64,000 nt of DNA from an uncultured Bacteroidota bacterium (GCA_903887415.1 CAISPO010000038.1:62001-126000); one strand, 5' to 3'; positions 9,692 to 16,276 are shown, counted from the stretch's first letter. The notes: generated from the letters alone by a model not told the origin. Translations and numbers: made by a program.

Positions 9692-9746
9692 AGCAATTTG
9701 CCGCTCCTTTAACGATACGTCAGCTATTCTTTTCGATGTTGCCTGC

Positions 9747-9754
9747 TATCTTCG
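9747..9754 (+). promoter_or_regulatory. Putative -7 box TATCTTCG
   Basis: This is the same octamer as at 6203-6210, preceded by GTTGCCTGC and 17 bp upstream of ATG 9772. It is one mismatch from TAnnTTTG. Its conservation between the two duplicated leaders, while the bases around it diverge, supports a functional role. Confidence 0.45.
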
Positions 9755-9771
9755 CTCATAACAGAACCGAT

Positions 9772-10038
9772 ATGAACGGCAAGACGATACCAACTAAGCA
9801 AGGACAGATTTGCAATATCACAAACCCCCTACCAGGCGAGAACCCCAGTGAAACTTATATCATCATCGACGATGTATCTATGAACCCGGACGAAGCAACA
9901 ATAAATATCGTGAGCATAACAGAACTGCAAAGGCACTCTGCCAACCCGGCATTGACTCCACGCAAAGCAATCAAGAAATCGGAACTGACTGTTATCGCCG
10001 CCGACCTGGCGAGTTATGTCCAGTCATGGAATCAATAA
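9772..10038 (+). CDS. Conserved small protein of unknown function, copy 2
   Basis: This 88-aa paralogue of the gene at 6228 starts MNGKTIPTKQGQICNITNP. It keeps the blocks ETYIIIDDV, ATINIVSITELQRH, PRKAIKKSELTV and LASYVQSWNQ, with no gaps relative to copy 1. Changes are spread along the protein and keep the frame, so both copies seem to be under purifying selection. It has no signal peptide and no recognised domain. The upstream 70 bp, including the palindrome and the -7 box, were copied with the gene; the interval between the copies holds two propeller-type genes. Confidence 0.7.
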   Translation: MNGKTIPTKQGQICNITNPLPGENPSETYIIIDDVSMNPDEATINIVSITELQRHSANPALTPRKAIKKSELTVIAADLASYVQSWNQ

Positions 10039-10217
10039 GTGATGTAAGCCGGCCATCGATTCTACATTCGATTCCGGCTCGACACAGCGGCAAGTAAGTC
10101 GTTTATAAACAAATCGAGTTTGGTCTCGAAGGGGTAGCTCCAAAACACAACAGAAGCCGATTTAATTCCTTGCCTGGTTTGTTTGTCCAAAGTCTCTTCG
10201 TTTTACTGCAAGTGAAC

Positions 10218-10240
10218 TTTGGGGGCAATATTGCCCCAAA
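10218..10240. repeat. GC-armed palindrome around CAATATTG
   Basis: GGGGCAATATTGCCCC at 10222-10237 is a perfect 16-bp palindrome, extended by TTT/AAA arms with one unpaired G. Its core CAATATTG is the centre of the 18-bp island palindrome, but the arms differ. It lies about 90 bp upstream of the gene at 10331 and 55 bp before its putative -7 box. It could be an operator for a related regulator or a cruciform-forming site. Confidence 0.5.
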
Positions 10241-10294
10241 CGCTAAAAAACGCTAAAGTTCTCCATTTCATTTCCCGGTATCGTCGTTCCCTGC

Positions 10295-10302
10295 TACCCT
10301 TG
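10295..10302 (+). promoter_or_regulatory. Putative -7 box TACCCTTG
   Basis: TACCCTTG is a TAnnTTTG-like octamer preceded by GTTCCCTGC, the word seen before other island -7 boxes (GTTGCCTGC at 9738-9746). It is 29 bp before ATG 10331. The -33 element is not evident. Confidence 0.4.
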
Positions 10303-10330
10303 CTGTGTACTAAATCTAAAATCAAATTTT

Positions 10331-11041
10331 ATGAACGAACAATTAATCGAGTTTCTGAAAGGAACTCCAAACAGCAACAAAGCCGCGATCACAGCAGCAA
10401 TCGAAGTCAAAGGGCTTCCACTTTTCAACCTCCTGAAGAAGATGCTGATGGATGGACAGATCACCTCGTTAGGTGAAGGGAATGAAACGACTTATTCACT
10501 TGCTGAACCTCAATCAGAAGAGCAGCCAATAGCAGAAGAAGCACCTCAACCCGTTGTTGTAAGTGAAGAAGTCCAAGTTACAAATGAACAAGCCGGACAA
10601 GTAGAGCAAACAGTTACCGTAGTGGATGAAGCCGCCAACGAAGAAAATAAGGAAAAAGGCCAGCAGGATATAAAAGCAACTGCAACCAAGTCAACAACCA
10701 GCCGCGACAATACCAAGTATGTTTTTGAGAAAGAAACTTACGGAAAAGGCAAGCTGGTGGTTGCTTGCCTTAAGAAAATCGTTGAACTGAACCCATCAAC
10801 AACATTCGCCCAGCTCAAAGAATTGTTTCCCGATACATTAATGAAGCGCTTCGGGGTGTTTGAAGAAATAAAAAAAGCAAAAGAAATATCGGGTACAAGA
10901 GACCGTTATTTTTTCAAAGAAGAGGACGTGATAAAACTTGCGGACAAGAAGGTCGTTATCTGTTCTCAATGGACCGCTGGGCTAATCGCGGAATTCATCA
11001 AAACCGCCAAGACCAACGGCTTGAAAATCAAAGAAGCATAA
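10331..11041 (+). CDS. Two-domain hypothetical protein, possible DNA-binding C-terminus
   Basis: This is a 236-aa protein. Residues 1-58 (MNEQLIEFLKGTPNSNKAAI...) are helical and look like a small winged-helix unit. Residues about 58-130 are an acidic Glu/Gln/Val-rich linker. Residues 135-236 (KYVFEKETYGKGKLVVACLK, then FAQLKELFPDTLMKRFGVF and RYFFKEEDVIKLADKKVVIC) form a compact alpha/beta domain. I know this C-terminal pattern from phage- and restriction-associated Bacteroidota proteins but cannot assign a function. It has its own promoter-like box and a strong terminator directly downstream, so it is probably monocistronic. Its composition and position fit an accessory gene. Confidence 0.7.
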   Translation: MNEQLIEFLKGTPNSNKAAITAAIEVKGLPLFNLLKKMLMDGQITSLGEGNETTYSLAEPQSEEQPIAEEAPQPVVVSEEVQVTNEQAGQVEQTVTVVDEAANEENKEKGQQDIKATATKSTTSRDNTKYVFEKETYGKGKLVVACLKKIVELNPSTTFAQLKELFPDTLMKRFGVFEEIKKAKEISGTRDRYFFKEEDVIKLADKKVVICSQWTAGLIAEFIKTAKTNGLKIKEA

Positions 11042-11064
11042 TCTTAAACTTTCATCGGAATTAC

Positions 11065-11095
11065 ATGGGCACCGTTTTGCGATGCCCATTTTTCA
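11065..11095 (+). terminator. Rho-independent terminator after 10331-11041
   Basis: The arms ATGGGCA (11065-11071) and TGCCCAT (11083-11089) enclose an 11-nt loop and are followed by TTTTTC. This is a well-formed intrinsic terminator 24 bp after the stop codon. Confidence 0.8.
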
Positions 11096-11452
11096 TTTTA
11101 TCAATATTGACATTGCCGGGAAATAATTCTAATTCGAACTCAATACTGGATACAGACAAGGAAAACAGCAATGTTACCTATTCCACGGCAGGGAACAAGA
11201 TCAAATAGAAACCAAAGTAACTGTGAATTCTTCTTCAGGCTCCCGTTTTTCGCTTGTTTATTCATTCAAAGCTCGAATTTGTTTTGTTCTTCGATACCAG
11301 TCAGCCATCTTGTTATAAGCCGTTTATACTCAAAAAGCGTTTGGAGGCTCCTAACAAGTCACGAAACGCGCCCGGAGAGCATTTGTCGAGATTTATGCAA
11401 CAGCAGAACAGAGGTCTTGCTTGACGGTTTCAGTATCTGAACTCAACGGCAT
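11096..11452. other. Intergenic region, one palindrome site, no supported gene
   Basis: This stretch between two terminators contains island palindrome site 3 at its left end. Short open frames cross it (e.g. 11171-11440), but they are Cys/Ser/Phe-rich and have no gene-like start. The word AGCCGTTTATACT near 11322 recurs near 15741, suggesting that this is eroded mobile-element sequence. Confidence 0.45.
11097..11114. promoter_or_regulatory. Island palindrome site 3 (about 15/18)
   Basis: TCAATATTGACATT at 11101-11114 is a perfect match to 14 bases of the palindrome; the left arm end (TTTA) is changed. It lies just after the terminator of the 10331 gene and is not obviously upstream of a gene. 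Confidence 0.5.
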
Positions 11453-11485
11453 AAAAAAATGACCCCGTTTTGGGAGGTCATTCTT
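11453..11485 (-). terminator. Rho-independent terminator of 11512-12381
   Basis: On the minus strand AATGACC (11482-11476) and GGTCATT (11464-11458) form a 7-bp stem around an 11-nt loop, followed by a run of T, 27 bp after the stop of the secreted-protein gene. This is a strong intrinsic terminator. Confidence 0.8.
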
Positions 11486-11511
11486 TATCAGAATACAATT
11501 TTGTCTATCAG

Positions 11512-12381
11512 TTATTTTATGACCAGCATCTTTCTTGTTGTTGATACCTCACCATCAGCGATCAGGTTGTAATAGTACATCCCGGCAGGGAATTCGGAAT
11601 CATCGACAGTTATGTATCCGAAGGTTCTGTCCACCTTGAACGATTTGAGTTTCTGTCCATTCATATTGTAGATGTCTATTTGTCCCTGCTTCACGTTGTC
11701 CGGCAGAGTAAACGTTATTTTCACCTGTCCCGACGATGGGTTTGGTATAGGTTCCGATACAGGGTTCAATTTGACCTGTTCTTTTGCTAATCCGAGACCG
11801 TTGCCGCATACGTCACAGGGTATAGTGCCGGGCAAAGAATATACAGCAATGCTTGAAGTTACGCTGACGACGGCCTGAAATATACCTGCTGCCGTATTAT
11901 AAACAACAAAGGGGGAGTTGGTTCCATCTGGCGCTACATGCGTGATTGAGTCAATCGCAACACCGGTTTCATTTATGATAAAAATTATTCCTGGGCCAAG
12001 ATCAGGACCATAATAAACTGCCACTTCAATTAAAGGATCTGTATTGAATAATTCTTCGGATGGATAATAAATACAATAACTGCCGCCACCAACACCTAAA
12101 TGGGCTCTGGGACCACCTGGATAGGTATAAGGTTTCGACGGTATTGTTATTGTTTTCCAAAGAGAATAATCAAGATTATAGAATGAAAGCACATTTGTAT
12201 CAGTAATGACCATTATTTTTTTGCCGGATATACTAAGGTTAACAACCTCAGCATAATTACTATAAAACTCAGGGGGAGCTATTGCAAACGTGTGCTGCAA
12301 GGTCATTTGGGCTCTTCCGCTGAAACTGAGCAGTAAAAAGGATGCAAGAATAATTAGGTACTTGTTCGATGTCTTTTTCAT
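11512..12381 (-). CDS. Secreted protein with T9SS sorting domain
   Basis: The frame is open to 12423, but ATG 12381-12379 starts a typical signal peptide (MKKTSNKYLIILASFLLLSF, SGRAQ), giving 289 aa. The body is beta-rich (e.g. LGVGGGSYCIYYPSEELFNT) with Cys-x-x-Cys near the middle (CDVCG) and no recognised domain. The last 85 residues (NPVSEPIPNPSSGQVKITFT, IYNMNGQKLKSFKV, FPAGMYYYNLIADGE, TRKMLVIK) are a T9SS type A sorting domain. It is separated from the next gene by a divergent 100-bp gap. Function beyond export to the surface or medium is unknown. Confidence 0.8.
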   Translation of the reverse strand: MKKTSNKYLIILASFLLLSFSGRAQMTLQHTFAIAPPEFYSNYAEVVNLSISGKKIMVITDTNVLSFYNLDYSLWKTITIPSKPYTYPGGPRAHLGVGGGSYCIYYPSEELFNTDPLIEVAVYYGPDLGPGIIFIINETGVAIDSITHVAPDGTNSPFVVYNTAAGIFQAVVSVTSSIAVYSLPGTIPCDVCGNGLGLAKEQVKLNPVSEPIPNPSSGQVKITFTLPDNVKQGQIDIYNMNGQKLKSFKVDRTFGYITVDDSEFPAGMYYYNLIADGEVSTTRKMLVIK

Positions 12382-12481
12382 ATCGTTTGGTTTTAATTGT
12401 TTGGTTAGGCGGTAAAATAGCAATTACTGACGAATATGTCATTACTATTTAAATGTACATGTTGGAATTTGTTGCCATTAA

Positions 12482-12700
12482 ATGGCGCAGATCAGAGACC
12501 AGGAACTTTTACACAAAATTGCCTTGAAGTTGAAACAACTAAGGGAGAAGAGAGGACTGTCCCAAGAAGATGTATACAATGAGACCGATATTCACATCGC
12601 CCGGATAGAGACCGCAAAAGTGAATGTATCCGTAAGTACGTTATCCCGGCTGTGCGGCTACTTCGAAATATCGCTGTCCGAATTTTTCAAGAAGATTTAA
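12482..12700 (+). CDS. XRE-family HTH regulator
   Basis: This 72-aa single-domain Cro/C1-type regulator begins MAQIRDQELLHKIALKLKQL. The helix-turn-helix covers residues about 16-65 (LREKRGLSQEDVYNETDIHI followed by ARIETAKVNVSVSTLSRL). It is short enough to be just the DNA-binding domain, like restriction-modification controller (C) proteins or ICE regulators. It stands alone between a divergent secreted-protein gene and a convergent hypothetical. It is the only clear transcription factor in the island, so it is a candidate reader of the dispersed palindrome (inference). Confidence 0.85.
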   Translation: MAQIRDQELLHKIALKLKQLREKRGLSQEDVYNETDIHIARIETAKVNVSVSTLSRLCGYFEISLSEFFKKI

Positions 12701-12780
12701 TTAAACCGGACTGAATTTACTCTATTAAATATTTTGCTGCAATCACTCTACGAAATGGCGCCCCGGGATCGGAGCAAGGC

Positions 12781-12821
12781 GACGATTTGTCTCGCCCGTG
12801 CGTGGCAAGTGACGATTTGTC
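12781..12821. repeat. Paired GACGATTTGTC repeat, 30-bp spacing
   Basis: The 11-mer GACGATTTGTC occurs at 12781-12791 and again at 12811-12821, exactly 30 bp apart (about three helical turns). Each copy sits in a short inverted context (GGCGA...TCGCC; TGTCGCGACA). It lies in the 3'-3' gap between the XRE gene and the 79-aa gene, where a promoter is not expected; a protein-binding or transfer site is conceivable. Confidence 0.45.
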
Positions 12822-12877
12822 GCGACAATTTTTCTCAAAATGTCGTTGCCTATCTTGATAACGAGGTTTGAGAATAA

Positions 12878-13117
12878 CTAAGCGACTTGATAACTGTCTT
12901 CGCCCTTACGCCAGCCTATCCATTTGCCCGTCTTTATGTCAAGCCCACGGTTCCACATTTCCATACGGGCGAATTGAACTGCATCGATCTTGCCGCTGAT
13001 GATGTCAATAAGTATGTCCTTGTGCGTTTGGCTAAAGAGAAATATTGGGTTTTCTTCATCGGGGATCAGGCCGAGGCTTGCGGCTGCTCTGTATCGATTA
13101 ATTTCTGCTTGTGTCAT
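12878..13117 (-). CDS. Small conserved hypothetical protein
   Basis: This 79-aa protein (MTQAEINRYRAAASLGLIPD...) has a helical N-terminal half and ends in LDIKTGKWIGWRKGEDSYQV. It has no signal peptide or membrane segment. It lies 22 bp downstream of the DUF6876-like gene in the same direction, consistent with a two-gene operon. I do not recognise a function; such proteins are common in Bacteroidota conjugative or integrative elements. Confidence 0.6.
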   Translation of the reverse strand: MTQAEINRYRAAASLGLIPDEENPIFLFSQTHKDILIDIISGKIDAVQFARMEMWNRGLDIKTGKWIGWRKGEDSYQVA

Positions 13118-13139
13118 GATTTATCTGGATTGAAATATG

Positions 13140-13484
13140 TCAATGTTCAACGGGGAGCAAAGCGGTTCCAAATTCTACCCATATCGTACATGTATCTGCG
13201 TTGAAGTCAGTCCAAGGAATTATCTGGGTCTTTAAAACACTATCATTTCCGTCCGTACATTTTACAGTCGCGCTACTATCACTGTGTTTTGTGAGCGTCC
13301 AGACTTGAAATTCTTCATTTTTAAGTTGTGGTATATAACTGGCTATGATGTCCAAAAACCAAAAACACTCAAATGTTTTTGCCAATGACAGGACACCTTC
13401 TGTTATGACTAAACCGAAATTGTACTTGTAAAGATTTTCAGAGCCACCGCTAAATTCGTGGAGGGAATCATTTGCGTTTATCAT
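13140..13484 (-). CDS. DUF6876-like protein
   Basis: This is a 114-aa soluble protein. The order of blocks (FSGGSENLYKYNFGLVITEG, AKTFECFWFLDIIASYIPQL, FQVWTLTKHSDSSATVKCTD, then IIPWTDFNADTCTIWVEFGTALLPVEH) matches my memory of the DUF6876 family, found in Bacteroidota mobile elements. The biochemical role of that family is unknown to me. It is probably co-transcribed with the 79-aa gene downstream. The assignment comes from recalled family pattern, not a search. Confidence 0.6.
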   Translation of the reverse strand: MINANDSLHEFSGGSENLYKYNFGLVITEGVLSLAKTFECFWFLDIIASYIPQLKNEEFQVWTLTKHSDSSATVKCTDGNDSVLKTQIIPWTDFNADTCTIWVEFGTALLPVEH

Positions 13485-13550
13485 TTTTATCGATTTTTAA
13501 CGCAGTGTAAAACGTTCCGGCGAAAAAGGATAATAACGGATGCTAAAATT

Positions 13551-13592
13551 GCGCAAACATGGCGCTCATGGGCGTTTGCGCGCATATCTTCA
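13551..13592 (+). promoter_or_regulatory. Inverted repeat over putative promoter of 13609 gene
   Basis: GCGCAAAC (13551-13558) and GTTTGCGC (13574-13581) form an 8-bp inverted repeat whose right arm ends 3 bp before TATCTTCA (13585-13592), a -7-like octamer 17 bp from the ATG. An inverted repeat placed over the -33 region is typical of an operator. Confidence 0.45.
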
Positions 13593-13608
13593 TCGAAATA
13601 ATTCTTCA

Positions 13609-13836
13609 ATGAGCATAGACAAAACAGGGCTCTCAAAAGAACTTGCGGACAAAGTGCGGTACTTCGTACAGGACACATCGCCAGGCAGGGTCAGCAAGAA
13701 CTTAAGGGTCGTTTTCTTCGACTACCTGCGCAACCAGCGGGAAGGACTGCCGATGGAATTCGACCAGATACTTGATGACATGCAGAATTTATTTGAGTTC
13801 TTAGATGTCGCCGCCGAGGAGAGGAAGCCACAGTGA
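13609..13836 (+). CDS. Small helical hypothetical protein
   Basis: The frame opens at 13540, but the upstream part overlaps a hairpin and -7 box, so ATG 13609 (MSIDKTGLSKELADKVRYFV) is chosen, giving 75 aa. The protein is predicted to be all-helical and acidic at its C-terminus (ILDDMQNLFEFLDVAAEERK). It has no known domain. It converges tail-to-tail with the VirE_N-type gene, the stop codons being one base apart. Genes of this kind commonly accompany VirE_N genes in mobile elements, but no role is known. Confidence 0.55.
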   Translation: MSIDKTGLSKELADKVRYFVQDTSPGRVSKNLRVVFFDYLRNQREGLPMEFDQILDDMQNLFEFLDVAAEERKPQ

Positions 13837-13837
13837 T

Positions 13838-15448
13838 TCACCACCATCGTTTATCGCGGCTGCTCGTGTTGAGGTTGTATTGCCTGCATCGTTCTTGTTC
13901 CTCCTCAATTTCCTTGCTCTTTCTCGCAAGCTCGTCCAGTTCATCTATGTACCGTTGCTCGTCCGGCGACAATTCAGCCTCTGGCTTATATTGGATCGCT
14001 TTCCCTGTTTGGTAAAGAATTTGAGTATCCAGTACGTCACAATGTTTGATTTCGGCCTCGACATACGTTATCTCAATCCTCTCGTTCTCCATCTCTACCA
14101 CGTCCTCAAGCTCTATTGGCTCAATGTTCCAGTATCTCTTTACGGTGCTTATGCTGATCCCTGGTATTTCTTTTTCTTTAGCCTTTTTGTTTATGTAATC
14201 ACACACCACCTGTTGCGTAACTTTATAAAGGTTCTTTCTTGTTATTCGAGTAGTAGTATTAGTAATAACAAGAAAGATACTTTTTGATTCTTCCATTAAT
14301 TCCTCTAAGTAATTCCTTACCTCTTTTATTATCCGGATAGATTTTATCCTTTTATCCAAGCCTATGTGTTCGTATTTGAGCCTTCTCTTTGCAACACCGG
14401 ATATAGTGTTCTCCTTATAGTGCCTCTTCTTTATCCTGAGCTTAGGTTCAACTTTTCCTGTCTTCATTATGTCATTCTCATACATAGAGTACACCAGCTT
14501 GATTAAGTCCTGAGTTAAGGAAGGAGTGACCGTATAGTTCTTGTTCACGAAGAAAAGATAGCTGTAGATATAATCCGGTGAGATGCCTGGATTCAGGTAT
14601 GCCAGGTTGTGTATCATTCTACCATAAACCCTTAATTTCTGACCATCAGGTATCTTGCCAGGGCATTGTTTGTAATATGGTATTATGACCTCGCAGTATT
14701 CCATAGGTTGGTAATCGTATATCCTGTTCTTCACAACATAAGGTGTACGGAGTTTTACTTTTTCAAGCACCTTGGAATAGGAATACAGCTCGTAAGTGTG
14801 TTTTCTTTTCTCAGGTTTTGCGAAAAGGTTCTTTCTTGTTATTCGATTAGTAGTATTAGTAATAACAAGAAAGATACTTTTCGGTATTTCGAGTATTGCA
14901 TCAGGATTATAGTAACAATTAGGATCGGAGGAGATGAACCATACTCTCGATTTATCTCCTGTGTTATCGTCAAAGTCTTCACCTTTGAACACGTTGTCAA
15001 GAACATATTCTCTTGCCTGGTAGAAGTTTTGTTCGTTTATGGTTCCCTCCTGCAGCTTTACGAATATAGATATTCCCCTGCCTGAGGAAGAAAGGCAGCA
15101 CAAGGTGATCACATGCTTGTATTTTTCAATGAAATCGTCTCTGTACTTTTCAAAATCAACTTCTTCTGTAGCTTCGAAATCCTTGTCGAAGTACAGGTAG
15201 TCGGAGAACTGCGTTATGTTCTCATCGTTCCTTGTTCCGTTGAATAATGATACGTTGGGAGTGATGTAGTCGAGCGTTTTTCTTTTAAGCGCGTCCTTAT
15301 TTTTCTTGTATTCCGGTTCTAAGTGGTCGAGAGACCTTAAGTTAGCTATGTTTGGGTCGCAACATTTTATTTTGTTGACCAACTGTTCTGTGCTCTTTAT
15401 GCCTGAGGGTGTGATGTTTCGTATTGGTTCTTTGAAGTAGACAAACAT
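13838..15448 (-). CDS. VirE_N / BT4734-type protein with two palindromic inserts
   Basis: The frame opens at 15532, but the family start matches ATG 15448-15446 (MFVYFKEPIRNITPSGIKST), and a terminator-like hairpin lies in the extra part; length is then 536 aa. Residues 1-190 carry the VirE N-terminal/BT4734-like pattern: a basic LK-x-x-TLDYITPNVSLFNGTR block, YLYFDKDF, a SSSGRGISIFVKL loop and DKSRVWFISSDPNCYYNPDA, as in primase-polymerase-like proteins of Bacteroidota mobile elements. The rest is Lys/Tyr-rich and helical, ending in an acidic coiled coil. Residues about 190-209 and 389-408 are the same 20-residue peptide (KSIFLVITNTT-x-RITRKNL), each encoded by a 58-bp hairpin-forming repeat. 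A role in element replication or mobilisation is inferred. Confidence 0.7.
   Translation of the reverse strand: MFVYFKEPIRNITPSGIKSTEQLVNKIKCCDPNIANLRSLDHLEPEYKKNKDALKRKTLDYITPNVSLFNGTRNDENITQFSDYLYFDKDFEATEEVDFEKYRDDFIEKYKHVITLCCLSSSGRGISIFVKLQEGTINEQNFYQAREYVLDNVFKGEDFDDNTGDKSRVWFISSDPNCYYNPDAILEIPKSIFLVITNTTNRITRKNLFAKPEKRKHTYELYSYSKVLEKVKLRTPYVVKNRIYDYQPMEYCEVIIPYYKQCPGKIPDGQKLRVYGRMIHNLAYLNPGISPDYIYSYLFFVNKNYTVTPSLTQDLIKLVYSMYENDIMKTGKVEPKLRIKKRHYKENTISGVAKRRLKYEHIGLDKRIKSIRIIKEVRNYLEELMEESKSIFLVITNTTTRITRKNLYKVTQQVVCDYINKKAKEKEIPGISISTVKRYWNIEPIELEDVVEMENERIEITYVEAEIKHCDVLDTQILYQTGKAIQYKPEAELSPDEQRYIDELDELARKSKEIEEEQERCRQYNLNTSSRDKRWW
14227..14284 (-). repeat. In-frame palindromic element, copy A
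   Basis: This 58-bp copy is identical to copy B apart from one base (14250). Arms of 14 bp at 14233-14246 (TCTTTCTTGTTATT) and 14264-14277 are perfectly complementary around a 17-nt loop. It lies inside the VirE_N-type gene without breaking the frame and encodes KSIFLVITNTTTRITRKNL on the minus strand. Confidence 0.85.
14824..14881 (-). repeat. In-frame palindromic element, copy B
   Basis: This is the second 58-bp copy, 597 bp (exactly 199 codons) from copy A and in the same orientation and frame. It falls straight after the conserved CYYNPDAILEIP block, so it probably sits at a domain border. It encodes KSIFLVITNTTNRITRKNL; the only difference from copy A changes Thr to Asn. The same 14-bp arms and 17-nt loop are present. 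Confidence 0.85.
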
Positions 15449-15451
15449 TAA

Positions 15452-15497
15452 AAATGAAAAATGAAAATCCCCGCCAGAAATCGTACTTCTGACGGGG
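15452..15497 (-). terminator. Terminator-like hairpin just upstream of VirE_N-type start
   Basis: Reading the minus strand, CCCCG-x-CAGAA-type arms (15497-15487 and 15479-15469, ten pairs with one mismatch) close a 7-nt loop and are followed by a T-rich tract (ATTTTCATTTTTCATTTTT) ending 3 bp before the ATG at 15448. It has the form of an intrinsic terminator in the 5' leader: either the end of an upstream transcript or an attenuator for the gene. Confidence 0.6.
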
Positions 15498-15808
15498 TCA
15501 TCATTCACTTTCGTGAAATATATTTCGGTCACTTCGTACGATGAAAATAACTTACTTACCTATATTCTTTTAAATACTGAACGGCTAAGTATTTTAACCG
15601 TATGGCCGAATTTAACCGTATCCCGGCTTTCTATGAAGTAACTCGCCGATTATTTTACAGCTCCACGAAATGTCAATATTGATATGATATGCAGTTTATG
15701 TGCTGCGTGATTTTATTTCTCGTTTGAACTCACGCCGGTTTGCTGCAAGCCGTTTATACTGAAACAAAGTTTTGATGAAATAAACAAGCTCCAGATCACT
15801 CCAAACGA
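15498..15808. other. Leader/intergenic region with one palindrome site
   Basis: This is the gap upstream of the VirE_N-type gene. It holds island palindrome site 4 and the word AGCCGTTTATACT (near 15741) also seen near 11322. No gene or RNA is supported; the extended reading frame up to 15532 crosses the hairpin and is not thought to be translated. Confidence 0.5.
15669..15686. promoter_or_regulatory. Island palindrome site 4 (16/18)
   Basis: AATGTCAATATTGATATG matches the palindrome except at positions 15 and 18. It is about 220 bp upstream of the VirE_N-type ATG and on the far side of the terminator-like hairpin. Confidence 0.6.
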
Positions 15809-16276
15809 CTACCTCTGCCGTTGCCTGCAGTTTCTTAGCAGGAATTCCCTGTCGATATTCAACACCACGAAACCTACCTCTTTGCGAGAAATGGGAAACA
15901 TACCGCCCTCGGCACCCTGCATGAAGAACCGTATGAGTTCGCCGGCATGTAAGTAATACTCGCCTTTCAAACCGGACAAGTTCACCCTGATGAAATTTCT
16001 GCCGATGACAAACGAGCCAATCAGATTCAAGCCGCCACCGTCCAGGACTTCTGCTTCGAACATGGAGACGCCGGCGGATTCCAGCTCCTTGACGCCATGC
16101 TTAAAACGGTGTTCGAAATAGAGATGTCTGTAGGGTACATCAAGATTATACTTGTGACCCGGCATGATCTTAGGATAATATTCAGCGTCTCGGAGCAGTT
16201 GCGTGATAAAGCTATCAATGATTGCATCCTTGACCCATTGTTCCGTGTAATTTTCGTCTTTCTTCTTCCTGTCCAT
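15809..16276 (-). CDS. Hypothetical island protein
   Basis: The open frame reaches 16384, but its first codons (MNVNIDI) are simply the translated island palindrome, so ATG 16276-16274 (MDRKKKDENYTEQWVKDAII) is preferred, giving 155 aa. It has a helical N-terminal half (FITQLLRDAEYYPKIMPGHK) and a beta-rich C-terminal half (GGLNLIGSFVIGRNFIRVNL, then EVGFVVLNIDREFLLRN). It has no signal peptide, membrane segment or domain I recognise. It is transcribed in the same direction as the methyltransferase upstream but is separated from it by a terminator, so it probably has its own promoter near the palindrome. Confidence 0.55.
   Translation of the reverse strand: MDRKKKDENYTEQWVKDAIIDSFITQLLRDAEYYPKIMPGHKYNLDVPYRHLYFEHRFKHGVKELESAGVSMFEAEVLDGGGLNLIGSFVIGRNFIRVNLSGLKGEYYLHAGELIRFFMQGAEGGMFPISRKEVGFVVLNIDREFLLRNCRQRQR

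Noticed and set aside
11171-11440. 89-aa plus-strand frame between two terminators
   Set aside because: Composition is poor (Cys/Ser/Phe/Leu-rich), there is no promoter-like box and no recognisable pattern.
13118-13160. Possible further palindrome copy (TATGTCAATGTTCAAC near 13136)
   Set aside because: Only about 11 of 18 positions match, and it overlaps the end of the DUF6876-like gene.
15449-15532. N-terminal extension of the VirE_N-type protein
   Set aside because: The extra 28 residues are encoded by a terminator-like hairpin, and the family start matches MFVYFKEPIRN at 15448.
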